In this document: in pieces, positions 1 through 8,800 of the stretch | Position numbering within the stretch: position 1 is the first letter of the stretch | Layout of the letters: each line of letters begins with the position of its first letter | From: Proelusimicrobium sp045658545 | GTDB taxonomy: Bacteria > Elusimicrobiota > Elusimicrobia > Elusimicrobiales > Elusimicrobiaceae | DNA length: 64,000 nt | Assembly: GCA_045658545.1 (NCBI GenBank) | Contig: JAZOVE010000021.1 | Location: forward strand, 1 to 64,000 | Direction: 5' to 3' | Notes under the pieces: model-generated | Databases searched by the model: none | What the model saw: only the letters and a program-made list of their open reading frames with translations | What the model was told of the DNA's origin: nothing | Translations under genes and position numbers: made by a program

Positions 1-104
1 TTTTTGTACATAGGTAATGCTATTGCCGATAGTATACCTATAATAAGTACAACAACCAAAAGTTCTATTAAGGTAAAACCTTTGGCACTATTTTTTATTT
101 TCAT
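1..104 (-). CDS. Type IV pilin-like protein, N-terminal part (runs off window)
   Basis: Only the first 34 or so codons are inside the window; the rest lies left of base 1. The start codon is at 104-102, preceded by AGGAG. The visible peptide has a short basic leader ending in KG followed by FTLIELLVVVLIIGIL, the classic prepilin peptidase site (cleavage after G, then F) and the hydrophobic N-terminal helix, with the conserved Glu at mature position 5. Proteins of this class are cleaved and N-methylated by PilD and assembled into type IV pili or pseudopili. It has a strong dedicated promoter (about 155-181) closely resembling that of the pilin at 58.4 kb. Which pilin or pseudopilin role it plays cannot be told from this fragment. 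Confidence 0.9.
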   Translation of the reverse strand, partial: MKIKNSAKGFTLIELLVVVLIIGILSAIALPMYK

Positions 105-230
105 TTTGTTTCTCCTACTTTAATTTATACGGCGTTTTTGCGCCATATATATAAATTATAGAAAAAAAAAAAAAACGTCAAGTAAAAGTTATCGTCGTGA
201 AATTAAACGCATATGTGATAAAAAATACAA
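105..230 (-). promoter_or_regulatory. Pilin promoter module with T14 spacer
   Basis: Reading the minus strand there is TTGACG (181-176), a spacer of 14 T plus C, TATAAT (160-155), then a leader with the inverted repeat GGCG-CAAAAA-CGCC (about 145-132), the string CGTATAAATTAAA and AGGAG. The stretch upstream of the -35, ATATGCGTTTAATTT followed by an ACGACGAT-like sequence, is also shared with the promoter at 58.3 kb. The similarity over about 120 bases marks it as a duplicated regulatory module rather than chance. Confidence 0.75.
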
Positions 231-237
231 ATAAAAA

Positions 238-264
238 ACCCCTGTGCAAATTAGCACAAGGGGT
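238..264 (-). terminator. Intrinsic terminator of the bamA-lpxI operon
   Basis: On the minus strand a GC-rich stem (ACCCC-TTGTGC against GCACA-GGGGT with one bulged base, 6-base loop) is followed by six T. It lies 20 bases past the lpxI stop codon. Confidence 0.85.
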
Positions 265-283
265 AAAAAAATAGAAATCTTGT

Positions 284-1108
284 TTATAAAGCAATAAGGG
301 AAATATTATTTTTATCGGCGATATTAACAACTTCTTCCACATCTAAAACAACTGTTTTTTCTGCTTCTATCGCAAGTGTTGTCGCGCCGGCTTTTACCAT
401 AGTTTTTATTGTACCTTTGCCGATAACGGGCAAATCAAACCTGTCATCTTGCTTCGGGCGCGCAACTTTGACAATTACAAGCGGTTGTTTTTCTTTACTT
501 TTTGCCGCTTTATAAATTCCCCCGCCGCGTTTGATACATTCATCTGTGCCTTCCATCGCCTCAACGGCAAGGACGGCTTTATCACTTAAAACTACTGTTA
601 AGCCGACGTCTAAATCTGCCAAAGTATGCGCCACTTTTAAGCCCAAATCTATATTTAAATTTTCTTCTTCACTCGGTGCGCGCTTTGTTAAAACGCCTGC
701 TTTAATCGTACAATTCTTTAAAAAAGAAAAGGATGATAAAACCTCAATATCATCTTTTTTAAATTCGTTTATGGCGGCATTTAATAAACTTTCGGCGCGT
801 TTATCACGAAGCGTTGCTAAAACTTTTGCCATGCGCATATCGGGAATTAGTGAAAAAATATTTATGTGTTTTACGCGCCCCGCCATAATTGCATGCGTTA
901 CGCCGTTTTGTTTAAAAAATTCTATACACTTGGAAAGTTGCCCTATTTTTAAAGTATTTGTTACTTTAGCATAAGGTTTAAAATCACTTTCATTTGCATT
1001 ACCTTTTACGCAAGCAACGACCACCTGCCAACCTTCTTCGGCGGCGCCTTTTGCGGTTAAGACGGGGTATTTACCCTCGCCTGCGATAATGCCAAGTATT
1101 TTACTCAT
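284..1108 (-). CDS. lpxI: UDP-2,3-diacylglucosamine pyrophosphatase LpxI
   Basis: Hydrolyses UDP-2,3-diacylglucosamine to lipid X plus UMP in the cytoplasm, the fourth step of lipid A synthesis, replacing LpxH in many non-enteric bacteria. The 274-residue product begins with the family's N-terminal GIIAGEGKYPVL segment and has the C-terminal DUF1009 domain with KVARPKQDDRFDLPVIG, where the conserved D-x-R-F-D-L-P-x-I-G pattern carries catalytic residues. It is the last gene of a six-gene outer-membrane operon; its ATG overlaps the end of lpxA by 8 bases (ATGAGTAA), indicating translational coupling. A terminator follows directly. Length and motifs are normal for the family. Confidence 0.93.
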   Translation of the reverse strand: MSKILGIIAGEGKYPVLTAKGAAEEGWQVVVACVKGNANESDFKPYAKVTNTLKIGQLSKCIEFFKQNGVTHAIMAGRVKHINIFSLIPDMRMAKVLATLRDKRAESLLNAAINEFKKDDIEVLSSFSFLKNCTIKAGVLTKRAPSEEENLNIDLGLKVAHTLADLDVGLTVVLSDKAVLAVEAMEGTDECIKRGGGIYKAAKSKEKQPLVIVKVARPKQDDRFDLPVIGKGTIKTMVKAGATTLAIEAEKTVVLDVEEVVNIADKNNISLIAL

Positions 1109-1919
1109 CAGTATCTTCTTCCGTTTTGCCTGATTTTTTGCGCGGTGTTGTTAAGCCGCGTTCTGTTGTTTCGCAAAACTCAATAAGTTCCATAACTTCC
1201 GGTACTTGCGGTTTTGAACGTAAAAGTTCAATACTTTCTTTTAAAGTTCTGCTTGATAAAAACAATTCCATATAAGCTTTTTTGATTGCTCTAACCGTCT
1301 CAGCACTAAAGCCGGCGCGTTTAAGGCCGATTAAATTTAAACCCGCTAATTTACCGCGTGTACCTGTTGCATAGCAAAAGGGCGGAAGGTCCAAAACAAG
1401 ACCGCTTAAACCTGAAAGCATAGCATAGCGCCCGATACGCACAAATTGATGCACACCCGTTAAGCCGGATAATATTGCGTGGTCTGCAATTCTTGCATGG
1501 CCTGCAACACCGCAACAATTAGCCAAAATAATATTATTACCTAAAATACAATCATGTGCGACGTGGGAATTTGCCATTAAAAGACAACTGTCACCGACGA
1601 CTGTGGGTTGTTCTAATTTCGTGGAACGGTGAATTGTTACACATTCGCGTATCTTATTTTTGCTACCGATTTTAACGCGGCTTTCAAAACCGTCTTTATA
1701 AGATAAGTCCTGTGGTTTTACGCCGATAAAACAATGGCCGATAAGTTCATTTTCATCACCCATATCGGTATTCTCAATAACACAACTTGGGCCGATTCTA
1801 TTGTTTTTGCCGATTGTCGTATCTTTACCGATAATAGTAAATGGGCCGACTATTGTACCCTCGCCGATTTTGGCACTCGGGTCAATAATAGCTGTGGGGT
1901 GTATATTGGGGTTATTCAT
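1101..1919 (-). CDS. lpxA: UDP-N-acetylglucosamine acyltransferase LpxA
   Basis: Transfers a 3-hydroxyacyl chain from ACP to the 3-OH of UDP-GlcNAc, the first step of lipid A synthesis. The 272-residue protein shows left-handed beta-helix hexapeptide repeats from about residue 5 to 190 (IHPTAIIDPSAKIGEGTIVG and onward), the catalytic-His region NSHVAHDCILGNN near residue 120, and the helical C-terminal domain with AIKKAYMELF. It lies 8 bases downstream of lpxC and overlaps lpxI. The C-terminus carries a short charged tail (KKSGKTEEDTDE) beyond the usual end, probably unimportant. Function is well supported by motif, length and operon context. Confidence 0.96.
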   Translation of the reverse strand: MNNPNIHPTAIIDPSAKIGEGTIVGPFTIIGKDTTIGKNNRIGPSCVIENTDMGDENELIGHCFIGVKPQDLSYKDGFESRVKIGSKNKIRECVTIHRSTKLEQPTVVGDSCLLMANSHVAHDCILGNNIILANCCGVAGHARIADHAILSGLTGVHQFVRIGRYAMLSGLSGLVLDLPPFCYATGTRGKLAGLNLIGLKRAGFSAETVRAIKKAYMELFLSSRTLKESIELLRSKPQVPEVMELIEFCETTERGLTTPRKKSGKTEEDTDE

Positions 1920-1927
1920 AAAAGCTC

Positions 1928-2749
1928 CTAGATATTTTCTAATAATATTTTAGCAAAATTTGTATTACCTGTATGCCCGCCGCAAGAACATATAATGTGC
2001 ATTGGACCAAGCACGTAACCGGTTAAAGAAAGGTCACCGATTAAGTCAAGAATTTTATGGCGCACTTGTTCATCGGGGAAACGCAAAGGTGTGGAAAATT
2101 TATCTTTAAAAATTACCACGCAATTTTGCGGATCACCGCCAAGTGCAAGGCCGTTTGCTTTTAAAAATGCAAGTTCTTCTTCAAAACCGAAAGTTCTTGA
2201 CGGTGCAATCTCTTTAACATAACCGTCTTTAGACATCTCAAAAGTATATTCTTGGTGGCTGACTAAAGGATGATTGCGTAAATAAATAAAAGTAAAAGTT
2301 AATTTGTCCGCCGGTTTTGCGGTGTAGGACATATTTTTTTCTTCGTACTTTATTTCTTTATTTATGTTTAAAACTTTTGCAGGCAAACCTAAATCTTTGA
2401 GGCCGGCTTTTAAAATATGTTCGGCAAAAACTAAAGAAGAACCGTCGGTTAAAGGCGGTTCGGGGCCGTCCATTTCAACGAGCAAATCCGTAATACCTAA
2501 AGCGGCGCAAGCACTTAATAAATGTTCAACGGTATGAACGGTTGCATTTTTGCTTGCCATATTTGTTCCGCGCATAGTTGATTTTATGCTTGAAATATGT
2601 GCTTTAATCGGCTCTGCATCTTTAATATCTGTTCTTAAAAAAGAGATATAACCTTGTTCACTCGGTTTCAAAATAATTGTGCTGTTTTTGCCGGTATGTA
2701 AACCGATACCGCTTAAAGTTGTTTCTTTTGCAATAGTAAATCTGTTCAT
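1928..2749 (-). CDS. lpxC: UDP-3-O-acyl-N-acetylglucosamine deacetylase LpxC
   Basis: Zinc-dependent deacetylase that commits UDP-3-O-acyl-GlcNAc to lipid A synthesis. The 273-residue protein has the N-terminal GIGLHTG motif, the zinc and catalytic segment HTVEHLLSA with the following GP(E)PPLTDGSS, and the second zinc-ligand segment VRHKILDLIGDL. The C-terminal GGHTGN with the catalytic His is present, so the active site looks complete. It is a little shorter than the E. coli enzyme (305). The start codon at 2749-2747 is preceded by AGAGGT; the gene sits 7 bases downstream of lpxD in the same operon. Confidence 0.96.
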   Translation of the reverse strand: MNRFTIAKETTLSGIGLHTGKNSTIILKPSEQGYISFLRTDIKDAEPIKAHISSIKSTMRGTNMASKNATVHTVEHLLSACAALGITDLLVEMDGPEPPLTDGSSLVFAEHILKAGLKDLGLPAKVLNINKEIKYEEKNMSYTAKPADKLTFTFIYLRNHPLVSHQEYTFEMSKDGYVKEIAPSRTFGFEEELAFLKANGLALGGDPQNCVVIFKDKFSTPLRFPDEQVRHKILDLIGDLSLTGYVLGPMHIICSCGGHTGNTNFAKILLENI

Positions 2750-2756
2750 AAAACCT

Positions 2757-3779
2757 CTAAATATTATATTTTTTCCTCAAAGTTTGAATTTCTTTATAAA
2801 ATTCCGGCAGTTTTTTAAGTATAACTTGCAAGCGCATAAAGTCCGAATAAGACATAGCCGGTGAACCCATAACTTTTGAACCCGGTTCAAGTTTGGAAAT
2901 TATACCTGCTTGCGGGCCGATAACTGATTTATCCCCAACTTTTAAGTGGCCGGAAACACCTGCCTGACCTGCAATAATAACACCGTTGCCGATTTCCGCA
3001 GACCCTGCAACACCCACTTGTGAAACTAAAATGCTGGACATACCGATTTTTACATTATGCCCGATTTGTACCAAATTATCAATTTTGGTATTTGCACCGA
3101 TTACAGTTTCGTTCATCTTTGCGCGGTCAATAGTTGTGTTTGCGCCGATTTCGACATCATCTTGCAAAATGACTTTACCGATTTGCGGTATCTTTTCATG
3201 TTTATTTATAAAGACATAACCGAAACCGTCAGAGCCGATTACTGCACCCGGTTGCAAAATAACATAATCTTTTAAAACGCATTCTTCGCGAATTGTTACT
3301 TTTGGGTAAATAATGCAATTCTTGCCGATTTTTACATCACGCCCCACATAAACCTGTGGGTAAATTATTGTACCGTCACCAATTTCCGCGCCGTCTTCCA
3401 CGACACTTAAAGCACCGATTGCCACATTTGCACCTATTTTTGCACTTTCCGCAACGACGGCAGTTTTATGAATTTCCCTTTTAACATTTTTATTTAAGGC
3501 GGTTGTCTCGCGCATAATTAAAGTGAAGGCCCACTCGGGATTATTTGCATACAAAATATTGCCTTTATAAGCAATTTCCTGCCCTTTAATTTTTGTAGGA
3601 ACAATCAAAGCACCGAGTTCCGCATTAGACGGTAAATTAGCATCACGCAGTTCCGCCGCATAAGCAAGACCGCCTGAAATAACTTTATCCAAACCACATA
3701 AACAAGTGGGTTTAAAATCCCCGTTACCGATAAGTTCCGCACCGGAAATTTGTGCTGCTTCTTTTAGAGTTATATTCAT
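2757..3779 (-). CDS. lpxD: UDP-3-O-acylglucosamine N-acyltransferase LpxD
   Basis: Adds the second 3-hydroxyacyl chain, to the 2-amino group of UDP-3-O-acyl-GlcN, in the third step of lipid A synthesis. The 340-residue protein has an N-terminal uridine-binding domain (about 1-100), then about ten hexapeptide repeats from residue 105 (HKTAVVAESAKIGANVAIG) and the C-terminal helix. The catalytic-site region GSDGFGYVF and the repeat IGANTTIDRA are family hallmarks, and the LVQIGHNVKIG segment carries the catalytic His. The ATG is preceded by AGGAG and overlaps the end of the Skp-like gene by 4 bases. Length equals that of E. coli LpxD (341). Confidence 0.96.
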   Translation of the reverse strand: MNITLKEAAQISGAELIGNGDFKPTCLCGLDKVISGGLAYAAELRDANLPSNAELGALIVPTKIKGQEIAYKGNILYANNPEWAFTLIMRETTALNKNVKREIHKTAVVAESAKIGANVAIGALSVVEDGAEIGDGTIIYPQVYVGRDVKIGKNCIIYPKVTIREECVLKDYVILQPGAVIGSDGFGYVFINKHEKIPQIGKVILQDDVEIGANTTIDRAKMNETVIGANTKIDNLVQIGHNVKIGMSSILVSQVGVAGSAEIGNGVIIAGQAGVSGHLKVGDKSVIGPQAGIISKLEPGSKVMGSPAMSYSDFMRLQVILKKLPEFYKEIQTLRKKYNI

Positions 3780-4867
3780 TTTTTATCTCCTAATTGCTTT
3801 TTATATTTTGTATGATAATTTTTCATCCACTTTATAAATTCGTCCGTAACATTTAAAGGGCTTCCATAAAGTAAATTATTTTTATCTACTACCATACCGA
3901 TATTACGCGTAGCGGCGTATTCCTTTAAACCGCTGTATATTTCTTTTAAAATTTGACCGACGATATAATCTTGTTTTGAATTTACTTCCTCTTTTGAAAG
4001 TTCTTTAAAGTTAAGTAAAAAAGTTTCTTTTTCAATTATACTTATTTTGGTTTCCCTTATTTGTTCTTTTATTGTATCTATTTGTTTCGGTGCGACGGGG
4101 GTATCATAAACAATTTGTGAAGAACTAAATAAAAGACCTTGCAAAATATGATTAATTTTATTTGGCTTTATGCGCGGGTAAGTGGTGTTTTCAGTCGCGG
4201 GGATATATTCAAGTTCTTCATAAAAAGGTTGTGCGCTGATAAGTTCCTCACGCAAATTATTAAGCCTTTCTTTTAAACTTTTAACTTGTTCTTGCAGTTG
4301 CGCATATTCAAGTTGTTTTGCTTCAAGTTCAAGGCGCATAGTTTTGCGGGCTTCAATAGTCCATGGGTTATTATTAAAAACTTCTTCCATATTAATATAA
4401 ACTGCCAAAGTACCGTCTGGAACTTTTGAAACATCTTCTTCTTTACCGTTTAATTTAAAACCGAACTGCGGTTTTAATTCTTCCGGTTTGGCATTAGGGC
4501 CAAGGGCATTTTTTTCCGGTGTTTGAAGGGCGGCAGCTTGCGGATCTTGCACTGTGGGTAAAGTTCCTTCGGGTTTACTGAAATCTTGGCTGCCTTCGGG
4601 CGCTTGCTGGTTTAATAAAGGGTCAAAATTACCCGCCTTTTTATCTTGAGAAGGGCTCATAACGGGCACTTCTACGATAGCGGTAGTATCATATTTTTCA
4701 AGCGGAATTTGACTTGCACCCGGTAATTTATTTAAAGCCTCTTTTGTTTTGGAAGATTCATCTTGCGCAATTCTCTTTTCAAGTTCGGCAATATCAACTT
4801 TATCTTGTGCCTGTAAACAAACACTTAAAGTTATTAGCATTAATAAAATTGATATTTTAATTCTCAT
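3776..4867 (-). CDS. OmpH/Skp-like periplasmic chaperone with N-terminal extension
   Basis: Likely periplasmic chaperone for outer-membrane proteins. A signal peptide is evident (about residues 1-20, ending VCLQA). Residues 155-350 resemble the Skp/OmpH family: the opening strand TLAVYINMEEVFNNNP, then a long coiled coil rich in L, E, K and Q (about 175-215), a second helical segment (about 270-300), and a closing strand with IGMVVDKNNLLYGSPLNVTDEFIKW. At 363 residues it is roughly twice the size of E. coli Skp (161), because of a proline-, glutamine- and alanine-rich N-terminal extension (residues 25-150) and an insert in the coiled-coil region. Its place between bamA and lpxD is the usual skp locus. 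The role of the extension is unknown. Confidence 0.75.
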   Translation of the reverse strand: MRIKISILLMLITLSVCLQAQDKVDIAELEKRIAQDESSKTKEALNKLPGASQIPLEKYDTTAIVEVPVMSPSQDKKAGNFDPLLNQQAPEGSQDFSKPEGTLPTVQDPQAAALQTPEKNALGPNAKPEELKPQFGFKLNGKEEDVSKVPDGTLAVYINMEEVFNNNPWTIEARKTMRLELEAKQLEYAQLQEQVKSLKERLNNLREELISAQPFYEELEYIPATENTTYPRIKPNKINHILQGLLFSSSQIVYDTPVAPKQIDTIKEQIRETKISIIEKETFLLNFKELSKEEVNSKQDYIVGQILKEIYSGLKEYAATRNIGMVVDKNNLLYGSPLNVTDEFIKWMKNYHTKYKKQLGDKK

Positions 4868-4873
4868 AATTAA

Positions 4874-7330
4874 TTAAAATAAATTCGCCATTGAAAAGTA
4901 AATATAACCGCGCCTTTCCCCTGACTTATGATTTAAACCGTAACCCCAATCTAACCTTATCGGCAAGGACGGTGTTACAATTCTTAAACCGAAACCGACG
5001 CCCATTTTAAAATCACCAACATTTGCACCTGTTTTAAAACGGACATCTTTTAAATTCATCCAAGAGTTACCTATATCAAAAAATGCTGCAAGTTCTGCCA
5101 TAGTGCGGCGGCCTTCGCGTGCAATAGGAAATTTAAGTTCCACATTGCCGATATAATAAATTTCACCGCCTGTTTCAGGGCCGATTTGGCCTGTTGTTTC
5201 ATAACCCCTGACGGTATCGGCACCGCCTAAAAATATTCTTTCATAAGCAGGAACAACATTTGTGCGACCATAAGCTTTAACAGAGCCGGCCCTTTGGCCT
5301 ATCATTAAAACTATCGGATAGTCTTTACCGATATTAAACAAAGTAAAATTATAAGCGGATTTTAAATCAATTTTATAAATATCAACATTACCCATAAAAG
5401 GACCGCCGGTTAATTCAAAGCCTATGGAGTTTTTGGAACCTTCCGTCGGGTCAAAAATACTATCGCGGGTATCGCGCGCAAATGTTACACCGAAAGTTGA
5501 TTGCGTTGATCTTCCTTCCACAAGGCCGTTATTGTCTTGGTCGGCATATTGCGAATCAATATCATAAATGTGTATACCTTCTAAACAGTAGAAGAAATTT
5601 AAGCCGTATATATCATCATTAAAACGCGGGCCGACATTTAGACGGAAACCTTTACGCTTTTCCGTATAAGCGGAATGGGTATCCATATAAGAGCGGTATC
5701 GCCTTGTATCAAAAGCATCAATACCAAAACCTACCGGCCTATCATAAACCCAAGGGGTATACCAACTGACTGTATAATCTAAAATTCTTTTACCGAACAT
5801 CGCCCTTGCGGTTAACCTTTGCGCACGGTGGAATAAATTTAAGTGGCTAATTGAAATATCCCCGTATAAACCGTCTAAAGAGGACATCGCCACACCCGCC
5901 GTAAACATACCTGGGCGCCCCTCAACGATATTGTAGCCGACGTCAACTTTATTTATATCGTTAGTCGGCGTAATATCAATTTGGGCATCATTTAAGAAAC
6001 CTAGGTTCATAATTTTATTTTGGCCGCGTTGCACTTTGGAATAATTGAAAACCGAACCCTCTTTAAAAGGCACTTCGCGGGCAAAGATATATTTTGGTGT
6101 ATCGCCTTCACCGGTAATATCAATATGGTCGACATAAACGATATTGTTTTGCTGGATTTGGAAATCTATATTTAAAGTATTTGTTTTTTCATCTAATTTT
6201 TTTTGCGGCAAGATTTCCGCCCTTAAATAACCTTTATTTGCATATTCTTCTTGCAAGGCGCGGATAGTACCGTCAAATTTTTGCTGGTTATATAATTTAC
6301 CTTTTGAATAAAAAATACTTTTATCAAGTTCCTTTTCGGTTAGTACGCTGTTACCGTTAAAAGTTGTATCACCAAAATATGCTTTGACGCCCTCAAAAAC
6401 GGTGTATTTTAGGGTGACTTCGCTGTTATCATCACTAAAAACAGGGGTATAATTTTCAATTTTAAATTCGTAATAACCTTCATTTCTAGCGTAAGTGGTA
6501 ACGTTATAATTATCAATAGGCATATTTTGGAGTTTGTAAACTTTGCCGGGGCGGTTTTTCATTTTCTTAATAAGTTTTTTTATAGGCAACTGGGTTAAAC
6601 CGGTAATTTCAACGTTCTTAACGCGGGTTTTTTGGCCTTCGTTTATTTTTAATGTAACAAGGGCAATATTTTTTTCTTTATTAATTTCAAAAACATAAGA
6701 TACCTGTGCATTTAAAAAACCGTTTTCGGCATAAGCGGCTTTGATTTTATCCATATCGGCAAGGAGTTTCGACTCGCTAAAAGGGTCTTTGATTTTTGAC
6801 ATCATTGCCTTTTGTATTGCGCTTTTTGAAAGTTGCTTGCGCCCTTCATAATAAAACTTTTCAAGAATAGGTTTTTCTTCTAAAATAACAGTTAAAGCGT
6901 GGCAGGGGTAAAGTTCTTTATCTTTCTTATCGGCTTTATTTTTTGCTTTTGTGGGAAGGGGGCTGATATCAATTTCCACATTATCAAAATTACCGAGTGT
7001 GATTAAACTGTTTTTATCCTCCTGCACAGAACTTAAAGCATAAAAAGTGTTAAGTTTTGCCGAAATATTTTTCAAAACTGTTTTTTTGTTTATGTTTACA
7101 AGGCCTTCGGTTTTAAGTTCACAAATAAGCCAAGGCCCGTCTTCGGAAAATGTTTGTGTTTGCTCATTTTCATCTTCTTCTGGGTTAACATAATTTCCTG
7201 ATGTAAAATCAACAGAACTACCGCCGAAAGTGCCTGTATTAAGAGGGCTTTGGGCAGTACCGCCGAGCATTTGTGCAAAAATACAAGGGGTTAAAAGTGT
7301 AAAAAGGGTAAAAATTAAAGTTTTCTTCAT
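4874..7330 (-). CDS. bamA: Outer membrane protein assembly factor BamA
   Basis: Core of the beta-barrel assembly machine, an essential Omp85 protein. The 818-residue product has a signal peptide (ends about CIFAQ, residue 20), then POTRA-like alternating strand-helix modules from about 68 to 480 (probably five), and a C-terminal 16-strand barrel. The loop-6 signature appears as GGADTVRGYETTG, and the last strand ends in aromatic F (YIYFSMANLF), as needed for barrel recognition. It leads the operon bamA > skp-like > lpxD/C/A/I. A TATAAT at 7344-7339 lies only 8 bases before the ATG, so the mRNA would be nearly leaderless. The promoter is back-to-back with that of the POT transporter. Confidence 0.96.
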   Translation of the reverse strand: MKKTLIFTLFTLLTPCIFAQMLGGTAQSPLNTGTFGGSSVDFTSGNYVNPEEDENEQTQTFSEDGPWLICELKTEGLVNINKKTVLKNISAKLNTFYALSSVQEDKNSLITLGNFDNVEIDISPLPTKAKNKADKKDKELYPCHALTVILEEKPILEKFYYEGRKQLSKSAIQKAMMSKIKDPFSESKLLADMDKIKAAYAENGFLNAQVSYVFEINKEKNIALVTLKINEGQKTRVKNVEITGLTQLPIKKLIKKMKNRPGKVYKLQNMPIDNYNVTTYARNEGYYEFKIENYTPVFSDDNSEVTLKYTVFEGVKAYFGDTTFNGNSVLTEKELDKSIFYSKGKLYNQQKFDGTIRALQEEYANKGYLRAEILPQKKLDEKTNTLNIDFQIQQNNIVYVDHIDITGEGDTPKYIFAREVPFKEGSVFNYSKVQRGQNKIMNLGFLNDAQIDITPTNDINKVDVGYNIVEGRPGMFTAGVAMSSLDGLYGDISISHLNLFHRAQRLTARAMFGKRILDYTVSWYTPWVYDRPVGFGIDAFDTRRYRSYMDTHSAYTEKRKGFRLNVGPRFNDDIYGLNFFYCLEGIHIYDIDSQYADQDNNGLVEGRSTQSTFGVTFARDTRDSIFDPTEGSKNSIGFELTGGPFMGNVDIYKIDLKSAYNFTLFNIGKDYPIVLMIGQRAGSVKAYGRTNVVPAYERIFLGGADTVRGYETTGQIGPETGGEIYYIGNVELKFPIAREGRRTMAELAAFFDIGNSWMNLKDVRFKTGANVGDFKMGVGFGLRIVTPSLPIRLDWGYGLNHKSGERRGYIYFSMANLF

Positions 7331-7430
7331 ATATATACATTATATGAAATTATTTAAAGCAATCCTAGTGCTTGCCGCAATTATAAATTTTATGCTAAAA
7401 TGGAATTGTTACATTATTTTTGGAGGTTTT

Positions 7431-8735
7431 ATGGCAGACAATACTGTAAAACAGAAACAACCGGCAGGTTTATATCTGCTTTTTGCCACAGAAATGTGGG
7501 AAAGATTCAGCTTTTATTCCTTAAAAGCTTTGTTCATTTTGTATTTAACAAAAGAACTTTTGCTCAGCACTAAAGAAGCAAGCGGGCATTTCGGAACTTT
7601 GATGAGTTTGATTTTCCTTTCCCCGCTTTTCGGCGGATATATCGCTGATAAATGGATTGGTAAACGCGCGGCAATAATTATCGGTGCAATTTGTATCGCA
7701 CTTGGGCAGCTTTGTATGGGCCGCGGTAGTATGACTTGGGTGTTTTGGGCTATGGCTTTTATTGTTATCGGTAACGGGTTTTTTAAACCGAATATTTCAA
7801 GCATCGTCGGCGATTTGTATGAGAAAAATGACCCGCGCCGCGACAGCGGTTTTACCATCTTTTATATGGGTATCAATTTAGGTTCATTTTTGGCCGGCTT
7901 AATTGCCGGAACACTTGCGCACAATTTCGGTTGGGGTTGGGGTTTCGGTTCTGCGGCAATAGGTATGGGTATCGGTTTAATAACTTTCCTTTGGGGACAA
8001 GATAAATTTTTACAAGGCAAAGGGCTTTCCCCAAAACACTATGAGAAAAAAGAAAAAGTTAAAACCGAAAACAAGCCCCTAACCAAAGAAGAAAAACAAA
8101 GAATTGCGGTTATTTTTATAATGGCATTTTTCTCCGTTTTCTTCTGGGCAATTTTTGAACAAAAAGGTGCAGCCCTTAACTTGATTGCCGAACATAATGT
8201 TGACAGAATTGTGCATATCTTCGGCAAAACTTTTGAGATTCCGACAGCTTGGTTCCAATCAGTCAACCCATTATTTATTATGTTATTTGCGCCGGTGTTT
8301 TCTAAACTTTGGGTAACGCTCGGTAAAAAAAATAAGGACTTAAGCATACCGGCAAAATTTGTGTTGGCATTTTGGTTAATTGCGCTTGGTTATGCGCTTT
8401 TGCTTACGGCTTCAATAGTTTGCAAAGATAAATTCGGTATGCTTTGGATTATCGGCGCTTACTTTATGTTTACGATGGGTGAATTATGTTTATCACCGGT
8501 TGGGCTTTCTATGGTAACAAAACTTTCACCGGTAAAATTTATTTCTTTATTTATGGGTATTTGGTTTTTGGCAAACTCCGCCGCAGGCTGGCTTGCGGGT
8601 AAATACTCAGGTTTCTTAGATAAAGATAATTTGACGCAATTTTTCACTTGGCCGGTGATTACGCCGGTGGTTGCATCTTTGATACTGCTTGTTTTAGTTA
8701 AACCTATCAAGCGTTGGATGCACGGCGTGAAATAA
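7431..8735 (+). CDS. POT/PTR2-family proton-dependent oligopeptide transporter
   Basis: Probable proton-coupled di/tripeptide importer of the inner membrane. The 434-residue protein begins near TEMWERFSFYSLKA, containing the ExxER proton-coupling motif in TM1. The PTR2 signature GNGFFKPNISSIVGDLY (about residues 110-126) and the C-terminal FMFTMGELCLSPVGLS are also seen, with 12 or more hydrophobic segments. The start at 7431 is chosen because GGAGG lies 8 bases upstream and the family N-terminus starts here; an in-frame extension upstream would run through the bamA region. A -10-like TATGCTAAAAT lies at about 7391-7401. It is followed by a strong terminator, so it is probably transcribed alone. 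The exact substrate range is unknown. Confidence 0.9.
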   Translation: MADNTVKQKQPAGLYLLFATEMWERFSFYSLKALFILYLTKELLLSTKEASGHFGTLMSLIFLSPLFGGYIADKWIGKRAAIIIGAICIALGQLCMGRGSMTWVFWAMAFIVIGNGFFKPNISSIVGDLYEKNDPRRDSGFTIFYMGINLGSFLAGLIAGTLAHNFGWGWGFGSAAIGMGIGLITFLWGQDKFLQGKGLSPKHYEKKEKVKTENKPLTKEEKQRIAVIFIMAFFSVFFWAIFEQKGAALNLIAEHNVDRIVHIFGKTFEIPTAWFQSVNPLFIMLFAPVFSKLWVTLGKKNKDLSIPAKFVLAFWLIALGYALLLTASIVCKDKFGMLWIIGAYFMFTMGELCLSPVGLSMVTKLSPVKFISLFMGIWFLANSAAGWLAGKYSGFLDKDNLTQFFTWPVITPVVASLILLVLVKPIKRWMHGVK

Positions 8736-8753
8736 AATTATATTTATTTGAAA

Positions 8754-8786
8754 ACACCCGCGGTTAAGCACCGCGGGTGTTTTTTT
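8754..8786 (+). terminator. Intrinsic terminator after the POT transporter
   Basis: Perfect 10-bp stem ACACCCGCGG / CCGCGGGTGT with a 7-base loop, followed by six or more T. Confidence 0.95.
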
Positions 8787-8788
8787 GC

Positions 8789-8800
8789 TAAAATTTATTT
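8789..8800 (+). promoter_or_regulatory. Extended -10 of rsmE, predicting a leaderless mRNA
   Basis: TGCTAAAAT ends at 8794, exactly 6 bases before the rsmE ATG at 8801. A transcription start 7 bases past the -10 would fall on the A of the ATG. No Shine-Dalgarno is present. The base tract in front of the -10 is also the U-tract of the preceding terminator. Confidence 0.6.
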
